64,000 bases of DNA. Origin: Prorocentrum cordatum (Eukaryota > Sar > Dinophyceae > Prorocentrales > Prorocentraceae). Both the position numbers and the translations under genes were made by a program. The number at the start of each line of letters is the position of its first letter. Position 1 is the stretch's first letter. This document shows positions 19,276 to 29,590 of the stretch, piece by piece. A model generated the notes under the pieces. The model saw only the letters and a program-made list of their open reading frames with translations, had not been told where the DNA came from and searched no databases. The stretch spans positions 252,143 through 316,142 of the forward strand of contig CAUYUJ010014339.1 in assembly GCA_963575745.1 (NCBI GenBank), read 5' to 3'.

Positions 19276-20300
19276 CCGCGCTGAGGCAGGCTGAGGCCGA
19301 GGCAGGCTGAGGCCGAGGCAGGCTGAGGCTGAGGCTGAGGCACGCCGAGGCAGGCTGAGGCTGAGACTGAGGCAGGCTGAGGCAGGCTGAGGCTGAGGCT
19401 GACGCAGGCTGAGGACGAGGCAGGCTGAGGCTGAGGCTGAGGCAGGCTGAGGCTGAGGCAGGCTGAGACTGAGGCTGGGGCAGGCTGAGGCTGAGGCTGA
19501 GGCTGATGCAGGCTGAGGCTGAGAGGCTGAGGCTGAGGCTGAGGCAGGCTGAGGCTGAGGCTGAGACCGAGGCAGGCTGAGGCTGAGGCTGAGGCTGAGG
19601 CAAGCCGAGGCAGGCTGAGGCTGAGGCTGAAGCTGAGGCTGTGGCTGAGGCTGAGTCAAGCTGCGGCTGAGGCAGGCTGAGGCTGAGGCTGATGCAGGCT
19701 GAGGCTGAGGCAGGCTGAGGCTGAGGCTGAGACAGGCTGAGGCTGAGGCTGAGACCGAGGCAGGCTGAGGCTGAGGCCGAGGCTAGCCGAGGCTAGCCGA
19801 GGCAGGCTGAGGCCGAGGCTGAGGCTGATGCTGAGGCAGGCTGAGGCTGAGACAGGCTGAGGCTGAGGCTGAGGCAAACTGAGGCAGGCTGAGGCTGAGG
19901 CCGAGGCAGGCGCAAGCCGAGACAGGCTGAGGCTGAGACTGAGGCTGAGGCTGAGGATGAGGCCGAGGCAGGCCGAAACTGAGACGAGGTGAGGCTGAAT
20001 GAGGGGGGGGGGAGGGGGGGGGGAGGAGGGGAGGCTGAGGCAGGCTGAGGCCGAGGCAGGCTGAGGCCGAGGCAGGCTGAGGCAGAGACTGAAGCAAGCC
20101 GAGGCAGGCTGAGGCTGAGGCTGAGGCTGAGGCTGAGGCAGGCTGAGGCTGAGGCAGGCTGAGGCTGAGGCTGACGCAGGCTGAGGCCGAGGCAGGCTGA
20201 GGCTGAGGCTGAGGCAGGCTGAGGCTGAGGCCGAGTCAGGCTGAGGCTGAGGCAAGCCGAGGCAGGCTGAGGCTGAGGCTGAAACTGAGGCAGGCTGAGG
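19275..20300. repeat. (GAGGCT)n array with GAGGCAGGCT variants, 1 kb
   Basis: Hexamer GAGGCT with 10- and 16-bp higher-order variants (GAGGCAGGCT, GAGGCCGAGGCA). It produces the Ser/Ala/Leu- and Pro/Gln-rich minus-strand frames, which are not genes. Confidence 0.97.
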
Positions 20301-20565
20301 CATCCGTAGGAATCCATAGGAATCCATAGGAATCCCTAGGAGTCCTTAGGAATCCGTAGGCATCCTTAGGAATCCGTAGGCATAGTTAAGCATCCTCAGG
20401 ACTCCTTAGGAATCCTTAGGATTCCCTAGGAATCCTTAGGAATCCCTCGGAATCCCTAGGAATCAGGATTCCTAAAGATTCCTAAGGTTTCCTAAGGATT
20501 CCGATGGATTCCTAAGGATGCCTTAGGAATCCCTAGGAATCCTTAGGATTCCATTGGATCCTAAG
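20300..20565. repeat. 10-mer array TAGGAATCC(N)
   Basis: Tandem 10-11-bp units TAGGAATCCN; from about 20463 the orientation switches to GGATTCCTAA, giving an inverted arrangement. Confidence 0.92.
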
Positions 20566-20679
20566 GCCGTTGCCACTGCGATTGTCATTGCGAATGCGAC
20601 TGCGACTGCGAGAACAGCAAAATTCTACAACTGGATTCTCACCTGAGTCTTAAGGGGAATGCTTCCAGATCTGCTTATA

Positions 20680-20844
20680 TAGGGGGAAAACAAACCTAAC
20701 TCGCTTTTGACCACCCTCGCTTCCAAGAGATACCAAACGATGCCAAACTACGGCCTGTACTGGTCAGGCCGCTTGACGAGGAGGCGCGTGGTATGACTTG
20801 GTTTTGCCTGGAAGCGAAAGCGGGGTGGGTAATTCACGCTCTGA
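20680..20844. mobile_element. 165-bp element family M7 with 5-bp TSD, copy 1
   Basis: Starts TAGGGGGAAAACAAACC and ends CACGCTCTGA. TTATA flanks both sides (20675-20679 and 20845-20849). It is highly similar to 33338-33502 along its whole length. No terminal inverted repeat is visible, only an imperfect subterminal one (CGCTTTTGACC..CGCTTCC versus GGAAGCGAAAGCGGGG). Confidence 0.92.
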
Positions 20845-20849
20845 TTATA

Positions 20850-21370
20850 CACATCGCTGTTAGGTTGCTTTGCCGGGATAATGGAGTATTCCTTCTGTAG
20901 AGAAACAGGCCCGACTGAACCTTACCCCCCGCCCGACCGCAGCCGGAGCCAACCGCCCCCGCCCCCCGCCGCTGCCCCGCGGGGGATCGGCGGCTCCGGC
21001 GAGGCTGGCCGGGCCCGGAGCTTCCACGGCCCGGGCGGCCGCTCCAGCCGCGACAGCGCTCCCGAGCCGGCGGCAGCGTCGGTCAGCGCCCGCACGGCCC
21101 CTGGGCAACATCGGGGGGGGGGGGGGAGGTGTTTTTTTTGGGGGGGGTCTGCCCCCGATTCGTCGCCGAGGCCTCGTCTGGCTTAGACATGCCGGCGGCC
21201 AAACTGAACCAGCAGCCTCTATCTAGAGAACCGAATGGACAATGTAGGACACTGGCGCAGTAAAAAAGTTGCAGTCGGACCCGAGCTTGCACTCGGACCC
21301 GACACGTCGATCGGGGTGGGAGGAGGTGTTGATGGGCGTGCTTTCCACCACCACCACCATAAGGTGGAGG
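20850..21370. other. Unassigned GC-rich region
   Basis: No supported gene. GCCCGACTGAACCTTA at about 20910 weakly recalls the M2 terminal repeat. Confidence 0.4.
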
Positions 21371-21379
21371 GGGGGTCCT

Positions 21380-21535
21380 TCTCCGCCTCCTCCTCCTCCT
21401 CCTCCTCCTCCTCCTCTTCGTCCTCCTCCTCGCCCTCCTCCTCCTCCTCCTCCTCCTGCTCTTCCTCCTTCTCCGCATCCTCACCATCCTCACCCTCATC
21501 CTCATCTTCACCCTCCTCCTCCTCCCCCTCCTTTT
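21380..21535. repeat. (TCC)n microsatellite, interrupted
   Basis: TCC array with TCA and TCG variants. Confidence 0.9.
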
Positions 21536-21536
21536 C

Positions 21537-21625
21537 CAAGGGCTCCCAACTTAGCGCTGAGCGCTGAGCGAAGCGCGAAGTGCGAACCACTTCGCGCTCT
21601 CGCGCCGCCTCCCAGGGGAGAGGAG
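21537..21625. repeat. CTCCCAACTTCGCGC dispersed repeat, left half
   Basis: AAGGGCTCCCAACTTAGCGC through CCCAGGGGAGAGGA matches 36127-36220 and 10005-10095. The second half is absent. Confidence 0.75.
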
Positions 21626-21689
21626 GAGGAGGAGGAAGCCTCCTTCCCCCAATCCAGCTTGTGGTGGTGGCGCTGGAAAGCATGCTCAT

Positions 21690-21915
21690 CAGGTGTGGGG
21701 GTGGGGAGGATCGCCACCGTCCAAGAGGAGGAGAGCGAGAACGATGCCCAAAGGCACATGCTGTTCCAAGACTAAACTTGGGCCGCTGCTGGGCATGATC
21801 CGCGAGGTGCGGGGGGGAGGGTCGCCACCATCCAAGAGGAGAAAGGCGAGTACGATGCCCGCCAGCACGTGTTGTCCGGAGCTCAACCTCGGCCGCTGCT
21901 GGGTATGCTCCCTTA
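21690..21915. repeat. Direct duplication, about 110-bp unit
   Basis: Two units share TCGCCACCNTCCAAGAGGAG, ACGATGCCC and GGCCGCTGCTGGGNATG. Confidence 0.75.
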
Positions 21916-22339
21916 CACGGACACCGCCCGCGACGCCGACAGCGAATATGGCTACAACAGTGTCAAGGACTGGTGTTGGTAGGATTCCCCGAAGTAGCAG
22001 TCTGCAGTCTGCGTGTTGATCGTACCGATAAAATGCCCCACACCAATAACAACAAAGCCTGATTCCCATCCCCCCTTCATAACGATTTGGAATAGGTTTG
22101 GATGCGAAATCATGCGTCGGGCCATCGCCACGTTTTTGACGGGGCATGGCCAATGACGAAATGAAGCGATGCTAACAATGCCTTTCCCCTTGAGCAAACA
22201 TAGAGGGCAGAATCATCAACGTGAAAATAAGGACCCCTACAAGCGACGCCAGTCGAAACATATGCACCAAAGGACGGAATTGAGTATGGCAGACATGTTT
22301 AATGAACGACCAGGCCTCTTGAGTAAAGGCCAGTTTTGA
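21916..22339. other. Unassigned region
   Basis: No supported gene or repeat. Confidence 0.4.
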
Positions 22340-22440
22340 AGGGGCCCTGGGACACACAAATAAACACACACACACAAATAACAGGATTCCCCATATTCTC
22401 CCATATGTTCTTGGTTTTTGTGGAACCGACGATTAATTCG
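22340..22440. repeat. ACACACAAATAA...TTCCCCAT dispersed repeat
   Basis: GGGACACACAAATAAACACA, then ATTCCCCATATTCTCCCATA and CGACGATTAATT. Similar sequence is at 43931-44055 and 49077-49235, and reversed at 9640-9730. Confidence 0.8.
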
Positions 22441-22499
22441 CGAAGAGAACCTCCCAGACAGCGCACAGGACCCCAGACTAGGGGAACAAAAAGAGATAC

Positions 22500-22657
22500 A
22501 AACATAAAAACTCTGAGGTCCGTGCGGATTTCTCGGATCGGCGCTGGGGCCCCCCGGCGGCGCCTCCGGCGCCGCCCCTGGCGCGCTCCGCGCGCCAGGC
22601 AAGGGGGTCCAGCGCCGATCCGACGAAATCCGCGCGAAACTCCGAGTTGTTATGTTT
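22500..22657. repeat. Palindromic GC-rich element, complete copy
   Basis: The left arm (AAACATAAAAACTCTGAG then GTGCGGATTTCTCGGATCGG) pairs with the right arm (CCGATCCGACGAAATCCGCG then AACTCCGAGTTGTTATGTTT). Further inside are nested hairpins GGCGCCTCCGGCGCC and GGCGCGCTCCGCGCGCC. It abuts the M6 element. Confidence 0.85.
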
Positions 22658-22824
22658 ACACCCTGCGAAATGCTTAAGAAATCATGGGTTAAGAAATTCA
22701 TAGTCTCAGAATTTTAATAAAACCCAGAATTTCTATCAAAATCTTAGGAATTCAATTGAAACATTAAGAATAATCGAGACTCTGGCCGAAAATGCAGGTT
22801 TTCTTGAGCATCGCCTGAGGTGTA
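22657..22824. mobile_element. TA-flanked TIR element family M6, copy 2
   Basis: 168 bp, identical in length to 18421-18588, with the same terminal repeats TACACCCTGCGAAATGCTTA and, reversed, TACACCTCAGGCGATGCTCA. It begins at the last bases of the neighbouring palindromic element. Confidence 0.9.
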
Positions 22825-23311
22825 TGCCACTTTCTGTTCCCCTAAAGAAACAAGGAAAAGGAAGCCCTCAGGGAAGCGAAGGAACCCCGAGCCACTGGCC
22901 CGGGTGAGACCCCCGACAGCGCTGACGACCCTGACAGCCACCCCCAAAAGCACAGCTCCTCAACACTGCTGTCTTGGCCAATGCCTGCTCCACTTCTGCC
23001 CCCCCCCCCCCCACCCCACGACCAGGCACGCCCGTCGCCCCACCCCCCTCCGCGTTCCAGGAGCACCCCCCGCCGCGTGGGGGCTGGGGAGAGCAGGCAG
23101 CCAGAGGGATCTGGTGCTGGGCGCCACGGAGGGTTCGCCCCCCCCCCCGGGGCTGATCCTTCGTAGAGGCCGTCGCCGCCGCTTGCGCCCGCGGCCCAGC
23201 AGCCCGGCCATGCGAACGCCCGAGGCGGACTGTCCGCAACGCTGGAACCAGGGAGGGGGCAGCCGCGGGACGAGCACAGGCCGTGACACCTTTGTTTCCC
23301 CAACTCACACC
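22825..23311. other. Unassigned GC-rich region
   Basis: Several overlapping open frames on both strands exist but none is convincing. No repeat is recognised. Confidence 0.4.
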
Positions 23312-23470
23312 TTAGATCGGGCGTGTTCCCCTACAGGCAGATTTTGGACGAAAATATAAACAATGTCGAAAGAGATTCAATAATGCTTGAAAATACTCAA
23401 AGAATAGTCCTTAGACTATGTTTGGACTATTTTTGAACATTCCCCCCTGTAGAGGGACATGCCCGACTTA
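23312..23470. mobile_element. TA-flanked TIR element family M2, copy 1
   Basis: The left end TTAGATCGGGCGTGTTCCCC and the reverse complement of the right end TAAGTCGGGCATGTCCCTCT. The interior is AT-rich with GACTATTTTTGAACA. The copy at 49615-49774 has the same length within 1 bp. Confidence 0.88.
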
Positions 23471-23902
23471 ACTCAAGCACAATGCGTCGTAGGAAAGACA
23501 CTCCAAGATTTTTGCGTGTTTTGATCAGGGGTCACAAAACTCTTCTGAGACACGCCGGCACAAAACACCACTGAGGCATCACACCACATCCCACGTTCGT
23601 TGCTGTTTTTTTCAGCGCGCGCGCGTCTATGCTCGAGCCTGATTCTCCGAACTGCCACAACCGACCGCATACGGTCCCATATGGACACAAAGTCAGACAG
23701 ACCCAAGAAGCCATCAGATGCCGGATCGCCTGGACCAGGGGCGTCCCCGGCCTGTCTCCTGGATGCCCAGAGAGGGAAAGGGCCGGAGCCCCGACGGCCC
23801 TCATCCAGGAAGGTTCGAGCAGTCCCGCCCTCAGTGCACATCCGATGACCAGGAGAGGGGACTGCCAGACTGTGGCAAAATCCGCCAGCACCCGAACAGA
23901 AC
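23471..23902. other. Unassigned region
   Basis: No supported gene or repeat. Confidence 0.4.
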
Positions 23903-24090
23903 TGACGAACGAACAACACGCACCCATACCCATAGGGAGGACGGAGGGGGCTATGGGTGCGTGTTGTTGGATGGGGCTCCCCGCTCGACCGGGAGACTCC
24001 CCCGTGGTCCGACAACCCGCACCCATACCCATAGCAAGTCCTCCTCCAGCCGCCCCCCCTATGGGTATGGGTGTGTGTTGTCCGTTCGTT
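23903..24090. mobile_element. Double-hairpin foldback element family M8, copy 1
   Basis: The element holds four alternating copies of CACCCATACCCATAG or its complement, so it folds into two adjacent stems inside an outer inverted repeat (GAACGAACAACACGC/GTGTGTTGTCCGTTCGTTC). CAGAAC flanks both sides (23897-23902 and 24091-24096). The copy at 62586-62774 is 1 bp longer. Confidence 0.88.
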
Positions 24091-24272
24091 CAGAACGGCG
24101 GCACAGGTTCCCTCCCCTCGCGAAAACTCAACAGGAGCCGCCCTCCCGCGGGAGGGCGTGGGGTAGCCGTGTACCCCCAGGGGGGCGCGCCGCCCCAGAC
24201 GCGGCCGCTCAGCAACCGGGGGATCCACAGCGCGCCTGCCAAACCGACTCCCTGTCCCACGCACCCCTCGAG

Positions 24273-24450
24273 TCGGGCCGGGCGAAAGGGGGGGATAGCA
24301 AAGGGGGGGTTTGAGAATCAGCTCACGTAGCTGATTTTCCCGGCGCCTCCCGGCGCCGGAGGCGGCTATGTATCGAGGAATGAGCCCCTCGGTGCGGCCG
24401 AAACCAGCTGCCTCCCCCCCTTTCCCAATCCCCCCTTTCGTCCGGCCCGA
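24273..24450. mobile_element. Short TIR element with 5-bp TSD
   Basis: The left end TCGGGCCGGGCGAAAGGGGG and the reverse of the right end TCGGGCCGGACGAAAGGGGG continue into a terminal repeat of about 36 bp. TCGAG flanks both sides (24268-24272 and 24451-24455). A solitary right end (CCCCCCTTTCGTCCGG) is at 36505-36525. It shares the TCGG terminus and 5-bp duplication with M4. Confidence 0.88.
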
Positions 24451-24499
24451 TCGAGGGAGAGGAGGGAAGGAGACAGGGGGAGGGGAGCAGAGAGATGGA

Positions 24500-25080
24500 G
24501 AGGCGGGGGGATGGTTCGACACGGCCGCCTTGCCAGTCCTCTTCAACACATCGCCTTCGACCCATAACTCAGAGCACCTCTGACATGCTGAGACCCGTGG
24601 AGGTCTCTGCTCGCTGCGTCAGCCTCTCTGGTTCCTATACTTCATGTGCGAAGTTCTCGCACACTTTCTGATACTCCTGAGCTCCCCAAGCTGGGGGCAG
24701 GACCGAGGACTTGGCCCGCCAATTCGGGTAGGGGGCACGGGACACAAATACACGGCAGGTTTGTGTCGTGACGACCCCGGCGTTGGTTTCTGACACCGCG
24801 TGGATCGTTTAATCTTGAACGATCGGCGGCTTTTCGATCGCCCGATTGTTTCATGTAGGCCGATCCTGGGCCACTGGTGGTGTTCAACCCTGAGCGCCCA
24901 CGGCGGGGTCGCCGCCGGTCGACACGACGCAGACCTACCGTACCCATACCCGATACTCCCCAGAATTCTCCCGTGGCGCGTTCTGACCCAGATTCCGAGG
25001 CGAATCCGGCCGTGGCGGCAGGAGGATGGTCAGCGGAATCGGCATCTCTTCACCCTCTGAGATTAATCAAGGAAGGTGGG
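24500..25080. other. Unassigned region with a dispersed GACACCGCG repeat
   Basis: Positions 24788-24960 resemble 44918-45075 (GACACCGCGTNGATCG, then GTTCAACCNTGANCGCC and GGNGTCGCCG). Nothing else is recognised. Confidence 0.5.
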
Positions 25081-25089
25081 CCGCCCGAG

Positions 25090-25290
25090 TGGGGCCGAAG
25101 CAGACGGCGTCGGTGGATGGCGCCGCATCGGCGATGCATCCACGACGTCGGCAACGCATCGGCGACATCGGCGTGGAGAGCATCGGGCTCCGAATCGAGC
25201 CCCCTATCGCTGATGCATCGGCGGTGCGGCGCCATTCCCCCAAGAAGGTCATTGCCGCATCCCCGCCTGGGCGGCCTGGAGAGGAGCTCG
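25090..25290. repeat. GCATCGGCGATGCATC-rich repeat
   Basis: GATGGCGCCGCATCGNCGATGCA and GGCGTGGAGANCAT are shared with family M9 (37049, 56706, 61686), but the M9 terminal repeats are missing here. Confidence 0.6.
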
Positions 25291-25494
25291 GGCGGGCGGT
25301 AAGGGGGGGAGGGGACCTCGGTGCGGGGAGAAGGCACGGCGCCCCGAAGGGGTCCTCAAGAGTCGAGAGGCCCCCTTTGGGAGGCAGCAGGGGCTCAAAC
25401 AGAGGAGCCCTAAAAGGGCCCCCATTCAGGGCCCGTCTCTCTCTCTTCACCTCCCAGTCAGGACACCCCCCTTTGCCACCCACCCGAGTTTCTG

Positions 25495-25805
25495 CCCCTC
25501 CCCCTCCTCCTCCTCCTCCTCCTCCTCCTCCGCCTCCTCCTCCTCCTCCCTCCTCCCTCCTCCTCCTCCTCCTCCTCCTCCTCCTCCTCCTCCTCCTCCT
25601 CCCTCCTCCTCCTCCTCCCTCCTCCTCCTCCTCCTCCTCCTCCTCCTCCTCCTCCTCCTCCTCCTCCTCTTCTCCCCCTCCTCCTCCTCCTCCTCCTCCT
25701 CCTCCTCCTCCTCCTCCCTCCTCCTCCTCCTCCTCCCTCCTCCCTCCTCCTCCCTCCTCCTCCTCCTCCTCCTCCTCCTCCTCCTCCTCCTCCTCCCCCC
25801 TCCCC
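25495..25805. repeat. (TCC)n microsatellite
   Basis: TCC array of about 310 bp with CCC interruptions. Confidence 0.96.
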
Positions 25806-26037
25806 CTTTGCCGCCCGCCCGAGCTTCTGCACCCTGCCGACCTGGGCCCGCGCCGCACGAGTCCAGCCCCAGCCACCGCAGGCGCGGCGCACAGCCGGCG
25901 GCCAGCGCCAGCGCCAGGGCCCCGACGCCGGCCTGGGCGGCCCGGGGCGGCTCGATCGATCGGCCGCGGGAGGCTCACCGTCGTCTGCCTCTACGTGGAC
26001 ACCCGAAATGGGCACGGAAACAATGGGCACACTGCCC

Positions 26038-26070
<33 letters not shown>
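26038..26070. repeat. (AAC)n microsatellite
   Basis: About ten AAC units directly preceding the long repeat at 26060. Confidence 0.9.
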
Positions 26071-26299
26071 CATTTTACCCGAACGCTCAGTGTTCTCCCC
26101 AGTGCCAGGGTTTTCATGCGACGCCAGCCAATACCCCCACTTCGTGGGGGGGCAATGCAAGCTCTACCAAACATCCACACGACTCTCGGGAACCACCCAC
26201 ACCCAGCTTCCCGCCCTATGACGTCAGGACACTTCACTTCGTGGCGCGCGGACGATCGTGGATACTACACTGGCGTGGAGTACACACCCGCAGAGGTTG
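26060..26299. repeat. Long direct repeat R, copy 1
   Basis: About 240 bp from ACAATCATTTTACCCGAACG to GTGGAGTACACACCCGCAGA. It matches 28436-28677 at roughly 90% identity by eye. In one plus-strand frame (PERSVFSPVPGFSCDASQYP and onward) several differences between copies are synonymous, but the frame stops soon after, so it could be an old coding fragment. Confidence 0.85.
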
Positions 26300-26364
26300 A
26301 TCACTTGTTTGGGCCCCGCATGTGCCCCGCATGGTGCATTTGTTGCGTATGACATACATAGTAC

Positions 26365-26398
<34 letters not shown>

Positions 26399-26620
26399 CA
26401 AGACAGAGAGCCAGTGGAGAGAGAGATAGAAAGAGATTCGTCACATGTGTGAGGCAACCTGAGAAGATGTGGTACACGGTACACGTGAGATGGTACGCAG
26501 TGCCAAGATAGTTGGTCACATTTTTGAGGCAAATTCCTGGGAAGGCGATTACACAAGTAGATGTGTTACGTATGATAGATATGAAGCAGAGAAAGAGCGA
26601 GAGACAGAGAGAAGGAGAGA
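26300..26620. repeat. (GA)n-rich stretch and diverged duplicates
   Basis: GAGAGA runs at 26368-26435 and 26585-26625, with GTCACATNTNTGAGGCAA at 26438, 26513 and 26630. Confidence 0.7.
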
Positions 26621-26689
26621 GAGGAGTCGGTCACATCTTTAGGGCAACTTCCTGAGGGATGTGGGAGGACACAAGAGAGAAGGTATCGT

Positions 26690-26825
26690 TGTCCCGATGG
26701 TTGTCTCGATGGTTGCCCCGATGGTTGTCCTGATGGTTATGGTTGTCCCGATCGTTATCCCGATGCTTGTCCAAATGGTTGTCCCGATGGTTGTCCCGAT
26801 GGTTGTCCCGATGGCTGTCCCGCTG
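26690..26825. repeat. 12-bp tandem GGTTGTCCCGAT
   Basis: About ten imperfect units. Its consensus is close to the GGTGTCCCGAT array at 34580-34995. Confidence 0.9.
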
Positions 26826-26829
26826 CGAT

Positions 26830-27263
26830 GCAATGTTGTCTGTTTCTGCTGTTATACAGTCCCAAGGATGACGCATGCATTGCTCATACACTGGTGGCGC
26901 TGTGATCCTAACTCTCACTGCCCAACGCGCGCGTGCACAGCCAGACGGAGGGAGAGAAAGTACACAAGGTTCGTGACATACGCACGGTCCACCATGTTCT
27001 AAACGATCACATGCACGTTTAGTTCTGAAATTATACATATGTACAAGCAGACATGCGAGGGAGACAGGGAGATGGCCATCGACAGTTCCAATACGGCTCC
27101 GAGGCGCAAGAGGGGGAGGAGGAGCAGGACAAGGAGGAAAGGAGAGAAGCGAGAAAGGAATAACGCAGACGGCGCGGCTCTGGACACAAAGGGGTGCCAT
27201 ACTTTCTCCTGCTTTCGCAAACAGGTCCAGTCACACGTAGGAGTATACTCACCCAGAAGCATA
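26830..27263. other. Unassigned region downstream of the minus-strand frame
   Basis: No supported gene. On the minus strand a different frame (residues YTPTCDWTCLRKQEKVWHPF near 27180-27245) looks protein-like and may continue the frame at 27264 after a frameshift. Confidence 0.35.
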
Positions 27264-27827
27264 CTAAGGCGACTCGTCGTCTGCGACGTCGCAAAGGCGC
27301 TTGGGTACATGGCTGCCTGGCTGATGCAGGTGCGGGCCTGGCTGATACCCGTGCGCTCCCAAATGCCCAATGATATTGCCGATACGCCTGCTGGCGAGAG
27401 AGCCGGGGCTTGCATACGGCAGTGCTAACGCGAGCACGTTGTGGACCTGCGGTGGCAAGGCCGGGTAATCGAGCATGTTCGGATACTCGTCGCTCTGACC
27501 AAAAGACCGCCATACGGGCAACCACCACCACTGGTCTTGACGCGGATACTTCATCTCTGGGCCGACCTCAGGGGATACGTTCCAAATGGCCATTTTCTGC
27601 GGGTCCGTACCCATGAAGGCCGCGTGATACGCAATGAATACGTCCAAGGTGGCGAGGGCCCTGTAGGAGAGGCCGGATACGATCTCCGCATGAATGGGAA
27701 TAGCGAGCTGACCGAGCAAATACCGCATACTGCTATACACCCACTGGCCCGGGTGGACGAAGAGGTTGGCTTTCCAGGCGACGATACCTCGCGCGGTGCA
27801 CAGCGTGTCGAGGTACAACAACAACAA
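27264..27827 (-). CDS. Unrecognised protein-like frame, possibly a fragment
   Basis: This 187-codon frame has balanced amino-acid composition, many aromatic residues (WWWLPVW near residue 100) and GC-rich third positions, unlike the microsatellite frames. The opposing plus-strand frame at 27441-28046 is also open but has lower third-position GC. An in-frame TGA lies immediately upstream of the TTG repeat at the 5' end and the first ATG is residue 34, so the start is uncertain. It lies between the two long direct repeats at 26060 and 28436 and may belong to a mobile element, but I recognise no domain. A continuation in another frame after the stop suggests decay. Confidence 0.4.
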   Translation of the reverse strand: MLLLYLDTLCTARGIVAWKANLFVHPGQWVYSSMRYLLGQLAIPIHAEIVSGLSYRALATLDVFIAYHAAFMGTDPQKMAIWNVSPEVGPEMKYPRQDQWWWLPVWRSFGQSDEYPNMLDYPALPPQVHNVLALALPYASPGSLASRRIGNIIGHLGAHGYQPGPHLHQPGSHVPKRLCDVADDESP

Positions 27828-27879
27828 TCAGTTTACCCTCATGCGCCATGCTTCCATCTTGAAATTATTGAAATCACAT

Positions 27880-28435
27880 TATGTTTGGCAGGATTTCGGC
27901 ACGCGCGCGCGGCGGCCGCGCGCATGTGCACTTCGTGTCGTTTTTTGCAAGGGATGGTGGCCCTCGTAGGCTCGCAACCGTTGTTGCAGAAGGTCGAAGC
28001 ACCTGAAAAGGTTCCTCGCAAAGGCCCTTTTAACAGAAATGTTTAAAATCTGGTGGGTTTCCTAGGAATCCGCAAGAGCGCGCGGAAGGACATTTTGACA
28101 ATTTTTTCTGAGAAAACCATTGGGTTTTTGATGTTTTTATGTTAAAATCGCTACGAAACCTAAGGTTTTGGAAGGATTTCGTCTTGCGCGCACGAATGTC
28201 CACTTTACCTTATTTTTTGCAAGGGATTCTTGCAATTTGATCAAGTAAAAACAAGAATTTTCATTTTCTATTGTTTTTTGCAAGGGAAAACGAGCGTCAA
28301 CAAAAAACCGGATCCGGAGCTCATCCACTTTTCTGAAGCTTTCGCGAAAAAATGATGAAAATGTAGCTGCGGCCTAGGCGCGGCGCAGAGGTCGCGCACC
28401 AGGGGTCCCAACAATAATAATTCTTTAGAAGGAAT
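27880..28435. repeat. Long direct repeat X, copy 1
   Basis: About 555 bp, partly AT-rich, from GATTTCGGCNNGCGCGCG through GACAGAAATGTTTAAAA, ATTTTTTGCAAGGGATTCTT and GGGGTCCCAACAATAATAAT. A second copy is at 28815-29366. Internally TTTTTTGCAAGGGA occurs three times. Confidence 0.9.
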
Positions 28436-28677
28436 ATGTTCAACAATCACTTTACCCGAACGCTCAGTGTTCTCACCAGTGCCAGGGTTTTCATGCGACG
28501 CCAGCCAATACCCCCACTTTGTGGGGGGGCAGTGCAAGCTCTACCAAATATCCACACGACTCTTCGCCACCACCCACACCCAGCTTCCCGCCCTATGACG
28601 TTCGGACACTTCACTTCGTGGCCTGCGGACGACCGTGGCTACTACACTGGCGTGGAGTACACACCCACAGAAGTTGT
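28436..28677. repeat. Long direct repeat R, copy 2
   Basis: Matches 26060-26299. It directly follows repeat X copy 1 and is followed by a short tandem (ACACCCACAGAAGTTGTTAA twice, 28663-28713). Confidence 0.88.
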
Positions 28678-28814
28678 TAAGCCTACGTTCGTACACCCAC
28701 AGAAGTTGTTAAGCGGGTAGAAATTTTGAAAAGTCGTGCAGGTGTTTTTCGAGGACCTACGGTGCGATTCGTGTGATTTTATGATGCGCGGTGCTAAAAT
28801 TCTTAAGAAGCCCA

Positions 28815-29366
28815 ATGGTTTTTGGAGATTTCGGCGTGCGCGCGCGAAGAAAAAACGAATGTGTCCCGCATGGTATTATTTGACAGGGATGATGGCCCTG
28901 GCAGGTGCGCAACCGTTGTCGCAGAAGTTCGAAAAAGTTGCTCGCAAAAGCCCGTTTGACAGAAATGTTTAAAAAGTGTTGGTTTTCCTACGAATCCGCA
29001 AGAGCGCGCGGGATGAGATTTTGACATTTTTTTGTTGAAAAACCATTGGTTTTTTGATGTTTTTATGTTAAAATCGCTCCGAACACTAAGCTTTTGGAAG
29101 GATTTCGTCTTGCGCGCGCGAATGTCCACTTTACCTTATTTTTTGCAAGGGATTCTTGAAATTTGATTATATTAGAACAAGAAATGTCATTTTATAGTGT
29201 TTTTTGCAAGGGAAAACGGATTACAACAAAACAGCCGGATCTTGATGACATCGTATTACCTGAGGCTTCCTCACGAAAATGATGAACATGTAGCTGCGGC
29301 CTAGGCGGCGCAGGGGGGCCGTGCACCAGGGGTCCCAACAATAATTATTCTTTAGAATTAATAATG
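28815..29366. repeat. Long direct repeat X, copy 2
   Basis: Matches 27880-28435 and ends at the AAC array at 29364, in the same way that AAC units precede repeat R at 26060. The order R ... X, R', X', AAC suggests tandemly arranged copies of one longer element. Confidence 0.9.
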
Positions 29367-29383
29367 TTCAACAACAACAACAA

Positions 29384-29414
<31 letters not shown>

Positions 29415-29555
29415 AACATCAGCAGCAGCAGCAACAACAACAACAGCAACAACAACAACAGCAGCAGCAGCAACAACAACAACAACAGCAACAACAACAA
29501 CAACGACAACAACAACATCAACAACACCAACAACACCAACAACACCACCAACAGC

Positions 29556-29590
<35 letters not shown>

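Noticed and set aside
19275-20300. Minus-strand frames rich in Pro-Gln and Ala-Ser-Cys-Leu
   Set aside because: They follow from the GAGGCT hexamer array, with no change of composition and no flanking gene.
22842-23303. Overlapping open frames on both strands in GC-rich DNA
   Set aside because: Five or more frames are open at once and none has a consistent composition or motif.
27441-28046. Plus-strand frame opposite the 27264-27827 frame
   Set aside because: Third-position GC is lower than on the minus strand and it runs into repeat X; kept only as an alternative reading.
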